64,000 bases of DNA, taken from Amycolatopsis acidicola (GTDB lineage: Bacteria > Actinomycetota > Actinomycetes > Mycobacteriales > Pseudonocardiaceae). Below are positions 9,560-17,536 of this stretch, one piece after another. The notes below the pieces were generated by a model. It searched no databases. It saw only the letters and a list, made by a program, of their open reading frames with translations, and was not told the DNA's origin. Positions within the stretch are counted from its first letter, which is position 1; every line of letters starts with the position of its first letter. The stretch spans positions 62,001 through 126,000 of the forward strand of contig NZ_VMNW02000003.1 of the NCBI RefSeq assembly GCF_007713735.2. Direction: 5' to 3'. The position numbers and the translations under genes were made by a program.

Positions 9560-11317
9560 ATGACATCGGGGCCGTTGGCGGGACGCCGGGTGATCGAACT
9601 CGCGGGCATCGGGCCGGGCCCGTTCGCCGCCATGACGCTCGCGGATCTCGGTGCCGAGGTAGTCCGGGTCGATCGTCCCGGCGGCTCCTTCTTCCCGGGA
9701 CACGAACATTCCGACATCCTCAACCGGGGAAAGAAGTCGGTGTTGCTCGATCTGCGGGATCCCGAGGCGGTGCGAACCGTCCTGACAATGGTCGAGCGGG
9801 CCGACGTGCTGATCGAGGGATACCGGCCCGGGGTCGCCGAACGCCTGGGCGTGGGGCCGGACGAGTGTCTGGCGCGTAATCCCCGGCTGGTCTACGGGCG
9901 GATGACGGGGTGGGGGCAGGACGGTCCGCTCGCCACCACAGCCGGTCATGACATCGCCTACATCGCACTGACGGGCGCCTTGCACGCGATCGGGCCTGCG
10001 GACGGCCCGCCGCAGATCCCGCTGAACCTGGTCGGTGATTTCGGTGGCGGAGGTGCCTACCTGGTCATCGGCATCCTGGCGGCCCTCGACGAGGCGTGGC
10101 GTAGCGGGCGCGGGCAAGTCGTCGACGCGGCCATCGTCGATGGCGCCGCTCACCTGTTGGCCGGCACGCACGCCTTCCTTGCCAACGGCACCTGGGTGGA
10201 TGAGCGGGGTGTGAACCTGCTTGACGGTGGTACACCCTTCTACTCGGTGTACCGGACGGCGGACGGCAGGCACATGGCTGTCGGAGCACTCGAACGGAAG
10301 TTCTACGCCGAACTCCTCGACAAGCTCGGCCTCGACGAAGACCCGGCGGACCAGCAGGACCGGGACCGTTGGCCCGCGCTGCGCAAGCGGATCGCGGAGG
10401 TGTTCGAGAAGCGAACCCAAGCCGAGTGGGCCGAGGTGTTCGCTCAGTCGGACGCCTGCGTCGCTCCTGTACTCAGCCTTCGCGAAGCCGCGGCTCACCC
10501 GCATCTAAAGGCGCGTGGCTCGCTCGTCGAACGCGACGGGCTCCTCCAGCCCGCGCCGGCGCCGAGGTTCTCCCGGACGCCCGCGTCCCTCGGCACTTCG
10601 CCGCCTGTGCCTGGGCAGGACACCGCCGGAATTCTCGCCGCACTGGGAGCTTCGGAGCAGGTAGACGAATCGGGACGACGGCGCGCCGCAGTGACCGAAC
10701 TCGGCGCCGCACTGCGCTCCCTGGTCGATCTCACCACCCGGACAGAGGTCCCGTCGGCCGTGCTCGAGGGCACCGCCAGGACGCTGCGTGGGCTCGCTCC
10801 GACGTTGGCGGCCCGTGTTCGTCCGCTGCCGGAGCAGGCGTCTGTCGACGACCTCAGAAACGGCGTGCGCATGCTGAACCCGGTGATCGGGGCCGGTAAT
10901 CCGATCGCCCCGCCGATGCGCATCGAGATCGACGGCGACAGCGCGATCGGCTGGTGCACCCTGGGCCGGGCTTACGAAGGCCCGCACATGTACGGGCATG
11001 GCGGGATGAGCGCGATGCTGCTCGACCAGGTCCTCGGCCACGCCGTGGCCGCGAGTGCGAGGAACGGCGTGACGAAGGGGCTCACCGTCGAATACCTGCG
11101 TCCGGTGCCGCTCGAGGTCCCGCTCCGGATCTGGGCGAAGGCGGTCGAAGTGAGCGGCAGGCACACTACGGTGACCGGTGCCATCACCACGGCCGCCGAT
11201 CCGGACACGCCCTTGGTCGAGGCGCGGGGGCGGTTCGTGCGGCTCCGGCCGGACCAGGTCGAAACCATGTTCGCGGGCTCGGTGGCGAAGGTTTCCCCGG
11301 AGTCCGCGCACGACTGA
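9560..11317 (+). CDS. CaiB/BaiF (AMACR-like) CoA-transferase fused to hotdog thioesterase
   Basis: 585 aa from the ATG at 9560, 7 bases after GAGGGG. Residues ~1-375 are a class III CoA-transferase most like alpha-methylacyl-CoA racemase: RVIELAGIGPGPFAAMTLADLGAEVVRVD at the start, ADVLIEGYRPGVAERLG, GRMTGWGQDGPL, and GHDIAYIALTGAL. Residues ~420-580 form a PaaI-type hotdog domain (GPHMYGHGGMSAMLLDQVLG, then TKGLTVEYLRPVPLE). The racemase part would interconvert (2R)- and (2S)-methylacyl-CoA. The hotdog part would hydrolyse a CoA thioester or simply bind one. The two are in one uninterrupted frame, so the fusion is real unless an assembly error joined them. It ends the rightward unit before tetR. 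Confidence 0.82.
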   Translation: MTSGPLAGRRVIELAGIGPGPFAAMTLADLGAEVVRVDRPGGSFFPGHEHSDILNRGKKSVLLDLRDPEAVRTVLTMVERADVLIEGYRPGVAERLGVGPDECLARNPRLVYGRMTGWGQDGPLATTAGHDIAYIALTGALHAIGPADGPPQIPLNLVGDFGGGGAYLVIGILAALDEAWRSGRGQVVDAAIVDGAAHLLAGTHAFLANGTWVDERGVNLLDGGTPFYSVYRTADGRHMAVGALERKFYAELLDKLGLDEDPADQQDRDRWPALRKRIAEVFEKRTQAEWAEVFAQSDACVAPVLSLREAAAHPHLKARGSLVERDGLLQPAPAPRFSRTPASLGTSPPVPGQDTAGILAALGASEQVDESGRRRAAVTELGAALRSLVDLTTRTEVPSAVLEGTARTLRGLAPTLAARVRPLPEQASVDDLRNGVRMLNPVIGAGNPIAPPMRIEIDGDSAIGWCTLGRAYEGPHMYGHGGMSAMLLDQVLGHAVAASARNGVTKGLTVEYLRPVPLEVPLRIWAKAVEVSGRHTTVTGAITTAADPDTPLVEARGRFVRLRPDQVETMFAGSVAKVSPESAHD

Positions 11318-11346
11318 CGGTGCGGCGGCCCTGGCCACATCGGTGT

Positions 11347-12045
11347 CTAGCCGGTCGCCTTGGCGGCCTTCCTGGGGCGCGCCTTTCGGGGTGCGGGCCG
11401 CTCGGCTTCGGCCTCGGGCTCGCTACTCAGCCCGTTCCGCACAATGGACTTGGCGGTGCGGATGACCTGATCGAGCGACCCGCGCCGCGGGTTCCACCAT
11501 TCCGCTGCCCAGTTGAGCGCGCCCAGTACGAGCATGCGGGCCGCCCTCGCATCGAGTTCCGGCCGCAGCACGCCCTCTCGCCGCGCGTCTTCGAAAAGCT
11601 TGCGCCAGATATCGCCGTACCGGTTCGCTTCGGCGGTGTACCGGGCCCGGATGTTCTCCGGAATCTGTCCCGCGTTCCGAATCGCGGCAGTCGTGTAGTC
11701 GGAGATCTCGAGCTGGTAGCGCAGATGCGATTCGACAGCGGCCTCGATGCGGTCCAGCGGTGCGGCTTCCGGCGGCAGTTCGTCGAGGGTTCCTTGCACG
11801 TGCTGGGCCATGTGCGCGATCCCCGACCACATGACTTCTTCGATCAGGTCTTCCCGGGACGGGAAGTAGTAGTAGATGCCGGGCGCCTGCATGTCCGCGG
11901 TCTCGGCGACGTCGGTCAGCCGGGTACCCGCGAAACCCTTTCGGCTCAGCACGTGTGCGGCAGCGTCGAGGATCCGCAAACGTGTGGTCGCGGACTTGGT
12001 GCCGCCTGCCTCGTCGTGCTCTTTACGAGCCGGTTTTCTAGCCAC
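11347..12045 (-). CDS. TetR-family transcriptional regulator
   Basis: 232 aa, GTG start at 12045. The N-terminal helix-turn-helix is clear (RLRILDAAAHVLSRKGFAGTRLTDVAETADMQAPGIYYYFPSREDLIEEV, residues ~22-70). The ligand domain resembles that of regulators that respond to acyl-CoAs. The C-terminus carries a lysine/proline-rich tail (RPAPRKARPRKAAKATG) that may aid non-specific DNA contact. It lies 54 bases downstream of the broken ACAD gene on the same strand, so the promoter holding element C probably drives both, giving autoregulation. It is the natural candidate to bind elements A-E. Confidence 0.85.
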   Translation of the reverse strand: MARKPARKEHDEAGGTKSATTRLRILDAAAHVLSRKGFAGTRLTDVAETADMQAPGIYYYFPSREDLIEEVMWSGIAHMAQHVQGTLDELPPEAAPLDRIEAAVESHLRYQLEISDYTTAAIRNAGQIPENIRARYTAEANRYGDIWRKLFEDARREGVLRPELDARAARMLVLGALNWAAEWWNPRRGSLDQVIRTAKSIVRNGLSSEPEAEAERPAPRKARPRKAAKATG

Positions 12046-12099
12046 GAATCAATACTATCTGCTCCGCGGGTGGTGGACCCGTACCCACACTCCCGGGTG

Positions 12100-13255
12100 T
12101 CAGCGGGCCAGGCCGCCCCGGTTGACCAGCTGGCCCGCGATGACGTTCCGCTGGATCTCGTTCGTTCCCTCACCCACGATCATCAAGGGCGCGTCCCGGA
12201 AGTAGCGCTCCACGTCGTACTCGGTGGAGTATCCGTAGCCACCGTGGATGCGTACGGCGTCGAGCGCGACCTCCATGGCGACCTCCGATGCGTAGAGTTT
12301 CGCCATACCGGCTTCCATGTCGCAGCGCTGCCCGGAATCGAAACGTTCTGCGGCGTGCAGCACGAGCTGCCGTGCGGCAGTGAGCTTGGTCGCCATGTCG
12401 GCGAGGTAGTTCGAAATGGACTGATGCTTCCAGATGGGCTTGCCGTAGCTTTCGCGTTGCTGCGCGTAGGCGAACGCGTCGTCGAAGGCGGCTCGCCCGA
12501 CGCCGAGCGCGCGCGACGCCACTTGGATCCGGCCCGTTTCCAGCCCTTTCATCATCTGCGCGAAGCCGTGACCTTCGTCGCCGCCGAGTACGGAGTCGGC
12601 CGGGGCCCGGTAGCCGTCGAACGACAGTTCGCAGCTCTCCACGCCCTTGTAACCCAATTGGGCAGATCCCGTGAAACCGTCAGGCCCGGGCTGTGCTCGA
12701 CGAGCAGGATGCTGATTCCGCGGTGCCGGGGTGTCGCGGCCGGATCTGTCTTGCACAGCAAGGCGATCAGCTGCGAGCGGCGTGCGTTGCTGATCCAGGT
12801 CTTCGCCCCGTTGATCACGTAGCCGTCGTCGTCGCGGCGGGCGACCGTCGTCATGGCCTGGAGGTCCGATCCGCCGCCCGGTTCGGTCAATGCCATTGTC
12901 GCGCGGACCTCGCCGGTGGCCATCCGGGGAAGAAGCGGTCTTTCGGTTCTTCGGTCACGAAGGCGAGCAGGAGCTTCGACACCACCGTGTGCCCGCCCAT
13001 GGCCCCGGCCAGGCTCATCCAGCCACGGGCGAGCTCCTCGGTGATGCCGACGTAGCAAGGGATGGAGACCGGTGCCTCGTCATAGGGTTCGGGGATCGCG
13101 AGACCGAAGATGCCGAGCTCTTTCATCTGCTCGATGAGCTTCTCCGGGTACTCGTTGGCGTGCTCGAGTTCGCGGACGACCGGGCGCACCTCGGCGTCGA
13201 CCCATTCCCGGACGGTCTTGACGACTCCGGCTACCTCGGGCGAGAGCGTGGCCAC
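12100..13255 (-). pseudogene. Acyl-CoA dehydrogenase disrupted by two 1-base deletions
   Basis: Three overlapping frames together encode one complete ACAD. The N-domain (MATLSPEVAGVV to KDRFFP) runs from 13255 to about 12928. The middle (ATMALTEPGGGSDLQ, ISNARRSQLIALL) runs to about 12657. The C-domain runs to 12100 (LGYKGVESCELSF to VGEGTNEIQRNVIAGQLV, with the catalytic Glu present). Each junction needs one added base, at 12925-12932 (a C run on the coding strand) and at 12652-12660 (AATTGGG). With both restored the gene is exactly 386 codons, a normal ACAD length. Either the gene is inactive in this strain or the sequence has two indel errors; the otherwise good conservation favours a recent event or an error. 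It heads an operon with tetR. Confidence 0.8.
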
Positions 13256-13293
13256 CGCTGGCTACTTTGTGCGGGTTCGATCGCTGGCTTCAA

Positions 13294-13309
13294 TTTAAGT
13301 TAGATTAAA
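13294..13309. promoter_or_regulatory. AT-rich element C, candidate TetR operator
   Basis: TTTAAGTTAGATTAAA, a near-palindrome, lies 38 bases upstream of the start of the disrupted ACAD gene and hence of the ACAD-tetR operon. It reads TTTAATCTAACTTAAA on the other strand and is the cleanest of the five related elements. Confidence 0.6.
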
Positions 13310-13358
13310 ATATGCAAGGATGCAACGAGCTGGAGATCCAGGGCGCGGGAGCGCGCCG

Positions 13359-14393
13359 TCAGGCGGGCAGGTACTGCCGGTGGGACGGCGTCTCGGTGGA
13401 ACTGGCCCGGCCGAGCAAGGTCAGCACGTCCAGGTGTGCCTCGATCTCCATGACAGCGGACATCTGGTGCTCCAGTTCGAGGTGGTCGAGCCGCCGCTGG
13501 TGGCGGGTCCAGGGCAACTGCTCGGCTACTTCGTAGGCGGTGCTCGCGCCGGCCGTAAGGACGTCGGCGACCTTGTCCAGGCGCTCCCGGTGGTGCTCCA
13601 GCAGTTCATGCACGCGGGCGTGCGTGCTGGTCGTGACCGGTCCGTGCGCCGGGAGAAGTACCGAATCCGGTCGGCCGAGGACAAGCTCGAGCGAGCGAAG
13701 GAAGGAGCGCAGCGGCCGAGGTTCCGGCGACAGTTCGAAGCCGAGTGACGGGGTGATCCTCGGCAACACGTGGTCGCCGGAGAACAACACGCCGGCTGTC
13801 GCATGCGCGAAAGCCGTATGTCCACGCGTGTGTCCTGGAGTGGCGACGACTTCCAGTTCACCGTGGCGCAGGGCGATCCGGTCTTCATGGTCCAGCCAGC
13901 CGTCGGGTGGCCCGAATGGCATGCCGGTCTCGTAGTCGGGCGCAGGCTCGGTTTGGAGTCGCTTTGCCAGGTCGTCCGCCCCGCACCTCGCCAGCAACGT
14001 CTGGTGCTCCGGGAAACGGGTGCTGTGGCGGTCGTAAGCACTGATGCTGTGCTGCTCACCGCGACCGGTGAAGAGTGAGATGCCCAGCGAGTCCCGCCAG
14101 GCGTAGGCCTGGGTGTAGTGATCCCAGTGGTGATGGGTGGCGAGACAGGTGGAGATGTCCTGGAGTCGGTGCCCCAGATCGCCGAGAGCGACCGTGAGCG
14201 CTTGCTCGTTGACGTCGCTTTGCCAGCCGGGGTCGACGAGAACCAGGCCGTCCGGGCCTTCGAGCACGTAGGCGTTGACCGTGGTGAGGCCGGTCAGGGG
14301 GAGTGGCAGCGGAATCCGGTGTATGCCGGAGGTGACGGCATGTGCCCCGGGTTCGGTCCAGTCTGCCGGCTGCTCTGCTGTCTCGGCTGTCAT
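13359..14393 (-). CDS. Metallo-beta-lactamase-fold hydrolase
   Basis: 344 aa. The metal-binding signature THHHWDH (~residues 86-92) is followed by GHTRGHTAF and SGDHVLPRITP, giving the His/Asp ligands of a glyoxalase II-like di-metal site. The C-terminal ~90 residues form a winged-helix-like extension (TRHQRRLDHLELEHQM), as in the LACTB2/MBLAC2-type hydrolases. The likely reaction is hydrolysis of a thioester, perhaps an acyl-CoA of this pathway. There is no signal peptide, so it is cytoplasmic. AT-rich element D lies 34 bases upstream. Confidence 0.82.
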   Translation of the reverse strand: MTAETAEQPADWTEPGAHAVTSGIHRIPLPLPLTGLTTVNAYVLEGPDGLVLVDPGWQSDVNEQALTVALGDLGHRLQDISTCLATHHHWDHYTQAYAWRDSLGISLFTGRGEQHSISAYDRHSTRFPEHQTLLARCGADDLAKRLQTEPAPDYETGMPFGPPDGWLDHEDRIALRHGELEVVATPGHTRGHTAFAHATAGVLFSGDHVLPRITPSLGFELSPEPRPLRSFLRSLELVLGRPDSVLLPAHGPVTTSTHARVHELLEHHRERLDKVADVLTAGASTAYEVAEQLPWTRHQRRLDHLELEHQMSAVMEIEAHLDVLTLLGRASSTETPSHRQYLPA

Positions 14394-14426
14394 TCGTGCT
14401 TCCTCATCTGCTCGTATTTGCCATCC

Positions 14427-14446
14427 AGATTAACGTAAATTAGAAA
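14427..14446. promoter_or_regulatory. AT-rich element D, candidate TetR operator
   Basis: AGATTAACGTAAATTAGAAA lies upstream of the MBL-fold gene. On the other strand it contains TCTAATTTACGTTAATCT, which aligns with element C. It is a weaker match than B, C and E. Confidence 0.5.
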
Positions 14447-14538
14447 TTTGGCTCACGATCTCACGGTGCCACCCATGGCGATCCATGTGTTATTGATGAC
14501 ACTCGAGGCTGTCTTCCGGTTTCTTGACTTCGACAAAA

Positions 14539-14556
14539 TTTCAAATATAGATTAAA
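14539..14556. promoter_or_regulatory. AT-rich element E, candidate TetR operator
   Basis: TTTCAAATATAGATTAAA lies 35 bases upstream of the GTG of the phosphotransferase-fold gene. On the other strand it reads TTTAATCTATATTTGAAA, close to elements A and C. With D it marks a divergent promoter pair. Confidence 0.6.
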
Positions 14557-14591
14557 AGTATGCGTGTCGTCGAGGCGAAGGAGTCAGGCCG

Positions 14592-15644
14592 GTGGTCCCA
14601 GTGCGGGAAGCAAGTGCCGAGGACGGCCACGATCGGGCTGGAGCGGACCGTGATGACGGGACGCTCGCCCGTTGGCTGGCCGATCGTGCGCCGGAGGTGC
14701 ATGGCTCCGTCACGGTTCGCCGGATCGGCAACGGGCAGTCCAATCTGACCGCTGCGGTCACCGATGAAGCGGGCCACCGTTGGGTGCTGCGGAGGCCTCC
14801 TCCCGGACGGCACGACCGGACCGCGCACGACGTTCACCGCGAGGTGCGCGTCCTCACGGCGTTGGCGGGCAGCCCGGTCCCGGTGCCCGCGGTGGTGGCG
14901 AGCGGCCAGGACGAAGCGGGCATCGACGGCCCGTTCTACCTGATGGAGCATGCTCAGGGTGAAGTGCTGAACGATGAACAAGACGCGGCCGGGCTCCCGG
15001 CGCGCGAGCGTCTCACGGTGAGTCGTGATGTGGCCGGGGTACTGGCGGCTCTGCACGCCGTTTCCCCGGCCGAGGTTGGGTTGTCAGACCTGGGGCGCCC
15101 TGATGCCTACCTGGAACGGCAACTGGCCCGCCTCGCGCGGAACTGGTCGAGCTGGACGGTCGGCCGCGAGCCGCACTCGGAGTGGGAAGAATGCCGTACA
15201 CGGCTCGCTGCGCGAATACCCGGGCAGCAACGGGTGGTCATCACCCACGGCGACTACCGGCTTTCGAATGTCGTGGTCGCCGCGGGGCGGATCAACGCGG
15301 TGCTGGACTGGGAACTGTGCACACTGGGAGATCCGCTGGCAGACCTTGCCTGGCTCGCGGACGACTGGCGGTCACCCGCGGAGCCGGCGACGGCGATCCC
15401 CAGCCCTACCCGGGTCGGTGGCTTCCTCGATAGGGACGAAGTCGTGGCCGGTTACGCCGACTCGGCCGGAATCGATGTCACGGATTTGCCTTACTACCGC
15501 GCGTTCACCCACTGGAAGGCGGCGACTCTCCTGCAGGGCGTCCTGCGGCGCAGAGGTGACAGCGGTGTGCGCGGAACCCCGTCCTCGGCCGAACTCGAGG
15601 GGACGATCCACGCTCTGCTGACCGAAGCCCTCGAACTTCTCTGA
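14592..15644 (+). CDS. APH-fold phosphotransferase (ACAD10/11 N-domain-like)
   Basis: 350 aa, GTG start 8 bases after AAGGAG. It has the kinase-like APH fold: RRIGNGQSNLTAAV glycine-rich segment, the catalytic loop VITHGDYRLSNVVV (HGDxxxxN, residues ~216-225) and the metal-binding LDWELCTLGDPLADLAWL (D-x-E). This subtype is closest to the kinase domain found fused to acyl-CoA dehydrogenases in eukaryotic ACAD10/ACAD11 and common next to fadE genes in actinobacteria. There it is linked to phosphorylation of 4-hydroxyacyl-CoA during hydroxy acid breakdown. That specific function is inference here. Confidence 0.82.
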   Translation: MVPVREASAEDGHDRAGADRDDGTLARWLADRAPEVHGSVTVRRIGNGQSNLTAAVTDEAGHRWVLRRPPPGRHDRTAHDVHREVRVLTALAGSPVPVPAVVASGQDEAGIDGPFYLMEHAQGEVLNDEQDAAGLPARERLTVSRDVAGVLAALHAVSPAEVGLSDLGRPDAYLERQLARLARNWSSWTVGREPHSEWEECRTRLAARIPGQQRVVITHGDYRLSNVVVAAGRINAVLDWELCTLGDPLADLAWLADDWRSPAEPATAIPSPTRVGGFLDRDEVVAGYADSAGIDVTDLPYYRAFTHWKAATLLQGVLRRRGDSGVRGTPSSAELEGTIHALLTEALELL

Positions 15645-15661
15645 TCCCGCAAGGAGAATCC

Positions 15662-16633
15662 GTGCGCCCCGAAGACGACTACACGCACCCGGTCGGTGCC
15701 GAGGCGAACTTCAACGAGTCGATGTACTTCCACTTCTACGACCCGAACGAGCGGCTGGGAGGGTTTGTCCGGCTCGCCAATCGGCCCAACGAGGGACGCG
15801 GCGAGATGACGGTCTGTCTGTACCTTCCGGATGGCGAGGTCGCGTTCAGCTTCGGACGTCCGGAGGTGTCGTCGAACGACAGGTTCGACGCCGCCCGATT
15901 GCGGTTCGTCGTCCGAGAGCCGATGCGTCGGCACAAGGTCTCCTACTGCGGTGACGTCTTTCTGATCCACGATCCGTCCGCGCTCAGCGATCCCCGGACC
16001 GCGTTCCGCTCCAGTCCGCAGCTGCCCTGTGCACTCGAACTCGACATCACCGCGACCGCACCCGCGTCGGCGCACACCTTCGAAACGGCCGGCGGGGCGT
16101 TCGCCCCCAACCACTATGAGCAGTTGCTGTCCGCGCGGGGACGGCTGCGCGTCGGCCGTCGGGTCGTGCAGATCTCCGGGCACGGTCTGCGAGACCATTC
16201 CTGGGGGCCGCGTCATTGGCAGGCTCCCTGGTTCTACCGGTGGGTGCACGGCGCCGCCGAAGACTTCGGTTTCATGGGCGCGTGGTTCGGCCAGCGCGAC
16301 GGATCGGCTCTGCGGGGCGGTTTCGTCTGGGACGGCGATACTCTCAGCGAGCTCGATTCGCTGGAAATAGCAAGTGAACGAGACGACCGGGACGAGCAGG
16401 TGGCGATGACGGTGGTCCTGCGATCCGCTGGAAGGGAATGGAAGCTGGACGGCACGGTCCTCGCGAAGGTGCCCTTGCGCCACCGCCGTGAGGCCGCAGA
16501 CGGGGTCGTGCAGACGACCAGAATCGTGGAAGGCCTGACGAAGTGGGCCCTGCCCGACGGGCGTGTGCTACACGGCATGTCGGAATACCTGGACCAAATC
16601 GTCGAGGGCAGGCCTGCCGGGCTCGGAGTCTGA
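15662..16633 (+). CDS. DUF7064/DUF7065-type beta-sandwich protein (CrtC-like)
   Basis: 323 aa, GTG start after AAGGAGAATCC, 17 bases behind the phosphotransferase-fold gene and likely co-transcribed. Features include FNESMYFHFYDPNERLGGFVRLANRPNEG at the start and GLRDHSWGPRHWQAPWFYRW in the middle. These are typical of a two-domain beta-sandwich family distantly related to carotenoid hydratase CrtC and often found in steroid or lipid catabolic loci. The biochemical role is not known to me. It may be a lyase, hydratase or binding protein for a large hydrophobic substrate. It is convergent with the SDR gene, with only 18 bases between their stops. Confidence 0.7.
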   Translation: MRPEDDYTHPVGAEANFNESMYFHFYDPNERLGGFVRLANRPNEGRGEMTVCLYLPDGEVAFSFGRPEVSSNDRFDAARLRFVVREPMRRHKVSYCGDVFLIHDPSALSDPRTAFRSSPQLPCALELDITATAPASAHTFETAGGAFAPNHYEQLLSARGRLRVGRRVVQISGHGLRDHSWGPRHWQAPWFYRWVHGAAEDFGFMGAWFGQRDGSALRGGFVWDGDTLSELDSLEIASERDDRDEQVAMTVVLRSAGREWKLDGTVLAKVPLRHRREAADGVVQTTRIVEGLTKWALPDGRVLHGMSEYLDQIVEGRPAGLGV

Positions 16634-16651
16634 GCGAGCCCGGCGCGGCCG

Positions 16652-17536
16652 TCAGCGTGGGATCGGGTGTCCGTCCATGTCGGAACGACCGCGGGCTTTT
16701 GCGACGAGGCCGGGCATCAGCTCGTCGAGCCGTTCCTGCGTCCAGCGCGTGCCGTTGTCGGCTTCGGGGCCGGCGACCCATCCTTCGGCCACGCTGATCC
16801 GGGAACCCTTGATGTTGAAGATCTGCCCGGTCACCGCGCGGGACGCCGGGCTGCCGAGCCAGGCGACGAGTGGAGCGATGTTCGCCGGATCCATCTCGGC
16901 CTTCTCGGCGTCGGTTCGCTCTCGCAGGGCCTCGGTCATCCGGGTCAAGGCGGCAGGGGCGATGGCGTTCACTGTGACGCCGTAGCGGGCGAGCTCTTCG
17001 GCGAGCACGATCGTGAGCGATGCGATGGCGCCTTTCGCTGCGCCGTAGTTGGACTGGCCGACATTGCCGTACAGCCCCGAAGACGAGGAGGTGTTGATGA
17101 TCCGGCCATCGACCGCCTTACCGCTCTTACTGAGCTCACGCCAATGGCCCGCCGCATGGCGGCTGGTGACGAAGGTGCCGCGGAGGTGCACTGCGATGAC
17201 CTCGTCCCATTCCCGCTCGGTCATGCTGACGAACATGCGGTCCCGGAGGATGCCCGCGTTGTTCACGAGCACGTCGAGCCTGCCGAACTCCGAGAGCGCC
17301 GTGCCTATCAGCTGTCGCCCACCGTCCCAAGTGGACACGTCGTCGTGGTTCGCCACCGCGACTCCACCATGGGAACGGATCTCGTCGACTACTGCGCCCG
17401 CGGGGTCGTCGTCACCGGCCAGATCATTGACCACGACCTTGGCGCCCTGACGTGCGAATTCCAGCGCTTCCGCCCTGCCGATGCCCCGCCCCGCGCCGGT
17501 GACGATGACGACGCGCTCCTCAACGGGTTCGCTCAC
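16652..17536 (-). CDS. SDR, 3-hydroxyacyl-CoA dehydrogenase (MFE-2 type)
   Basis: 294 aa. SDR motifs are TGAGRGIG (~residues 13-20), NNAG (~93) and S...YGAAKG. The SSSSGLYGNVGQSNYGAAK region and a long C-terminal extension (RISVAEGWVAGPEADNGTRW) match the dehydrogenase half of multifunctional enzyme type 2. It probably oxidises a (3R)-hydroxyacyl-CoA with NAD. Its start overlaps the end of the acyl-CoA ligase gene by 17 bases, so the two are translated from one mRNA. It is a paralogue of the SDR at 4810 with a similar core. Confidence 0.82.
   Translation of the reverse strand: MSEPVEERVVIVTGAGRGIGRAEALEFARQGAKVVVNDLAGDDDPAGAVVDEIRSHGGVAVANHDDVSTWDGGRQLIGTALSEFGRLDVLVNNAGILRDRMFVSMTEREWDEVIAVHLRGTFVTSRHAAGHWRELSKSGKAVDGRIINTSSSSGLYGNVGQSNYGAAKGAIASLTIVLAEELARYGVTVNAIAPAALTRMTEALRERTDAEKAEMDPANIAPLVAWLGSPASRAVTGQIFNIKGSRISVAEGWVAGPEADNGTRWTQERLDELMPGLVAKARGRSDMDGHPIPR

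Noticed and set aside
12100-13255. Programmed frameshifting in the ACAD gene.
   Set aside because: Two separate shifts in one housekeeping-type enzyme without slippery heptamers or a following structure are unlikely.
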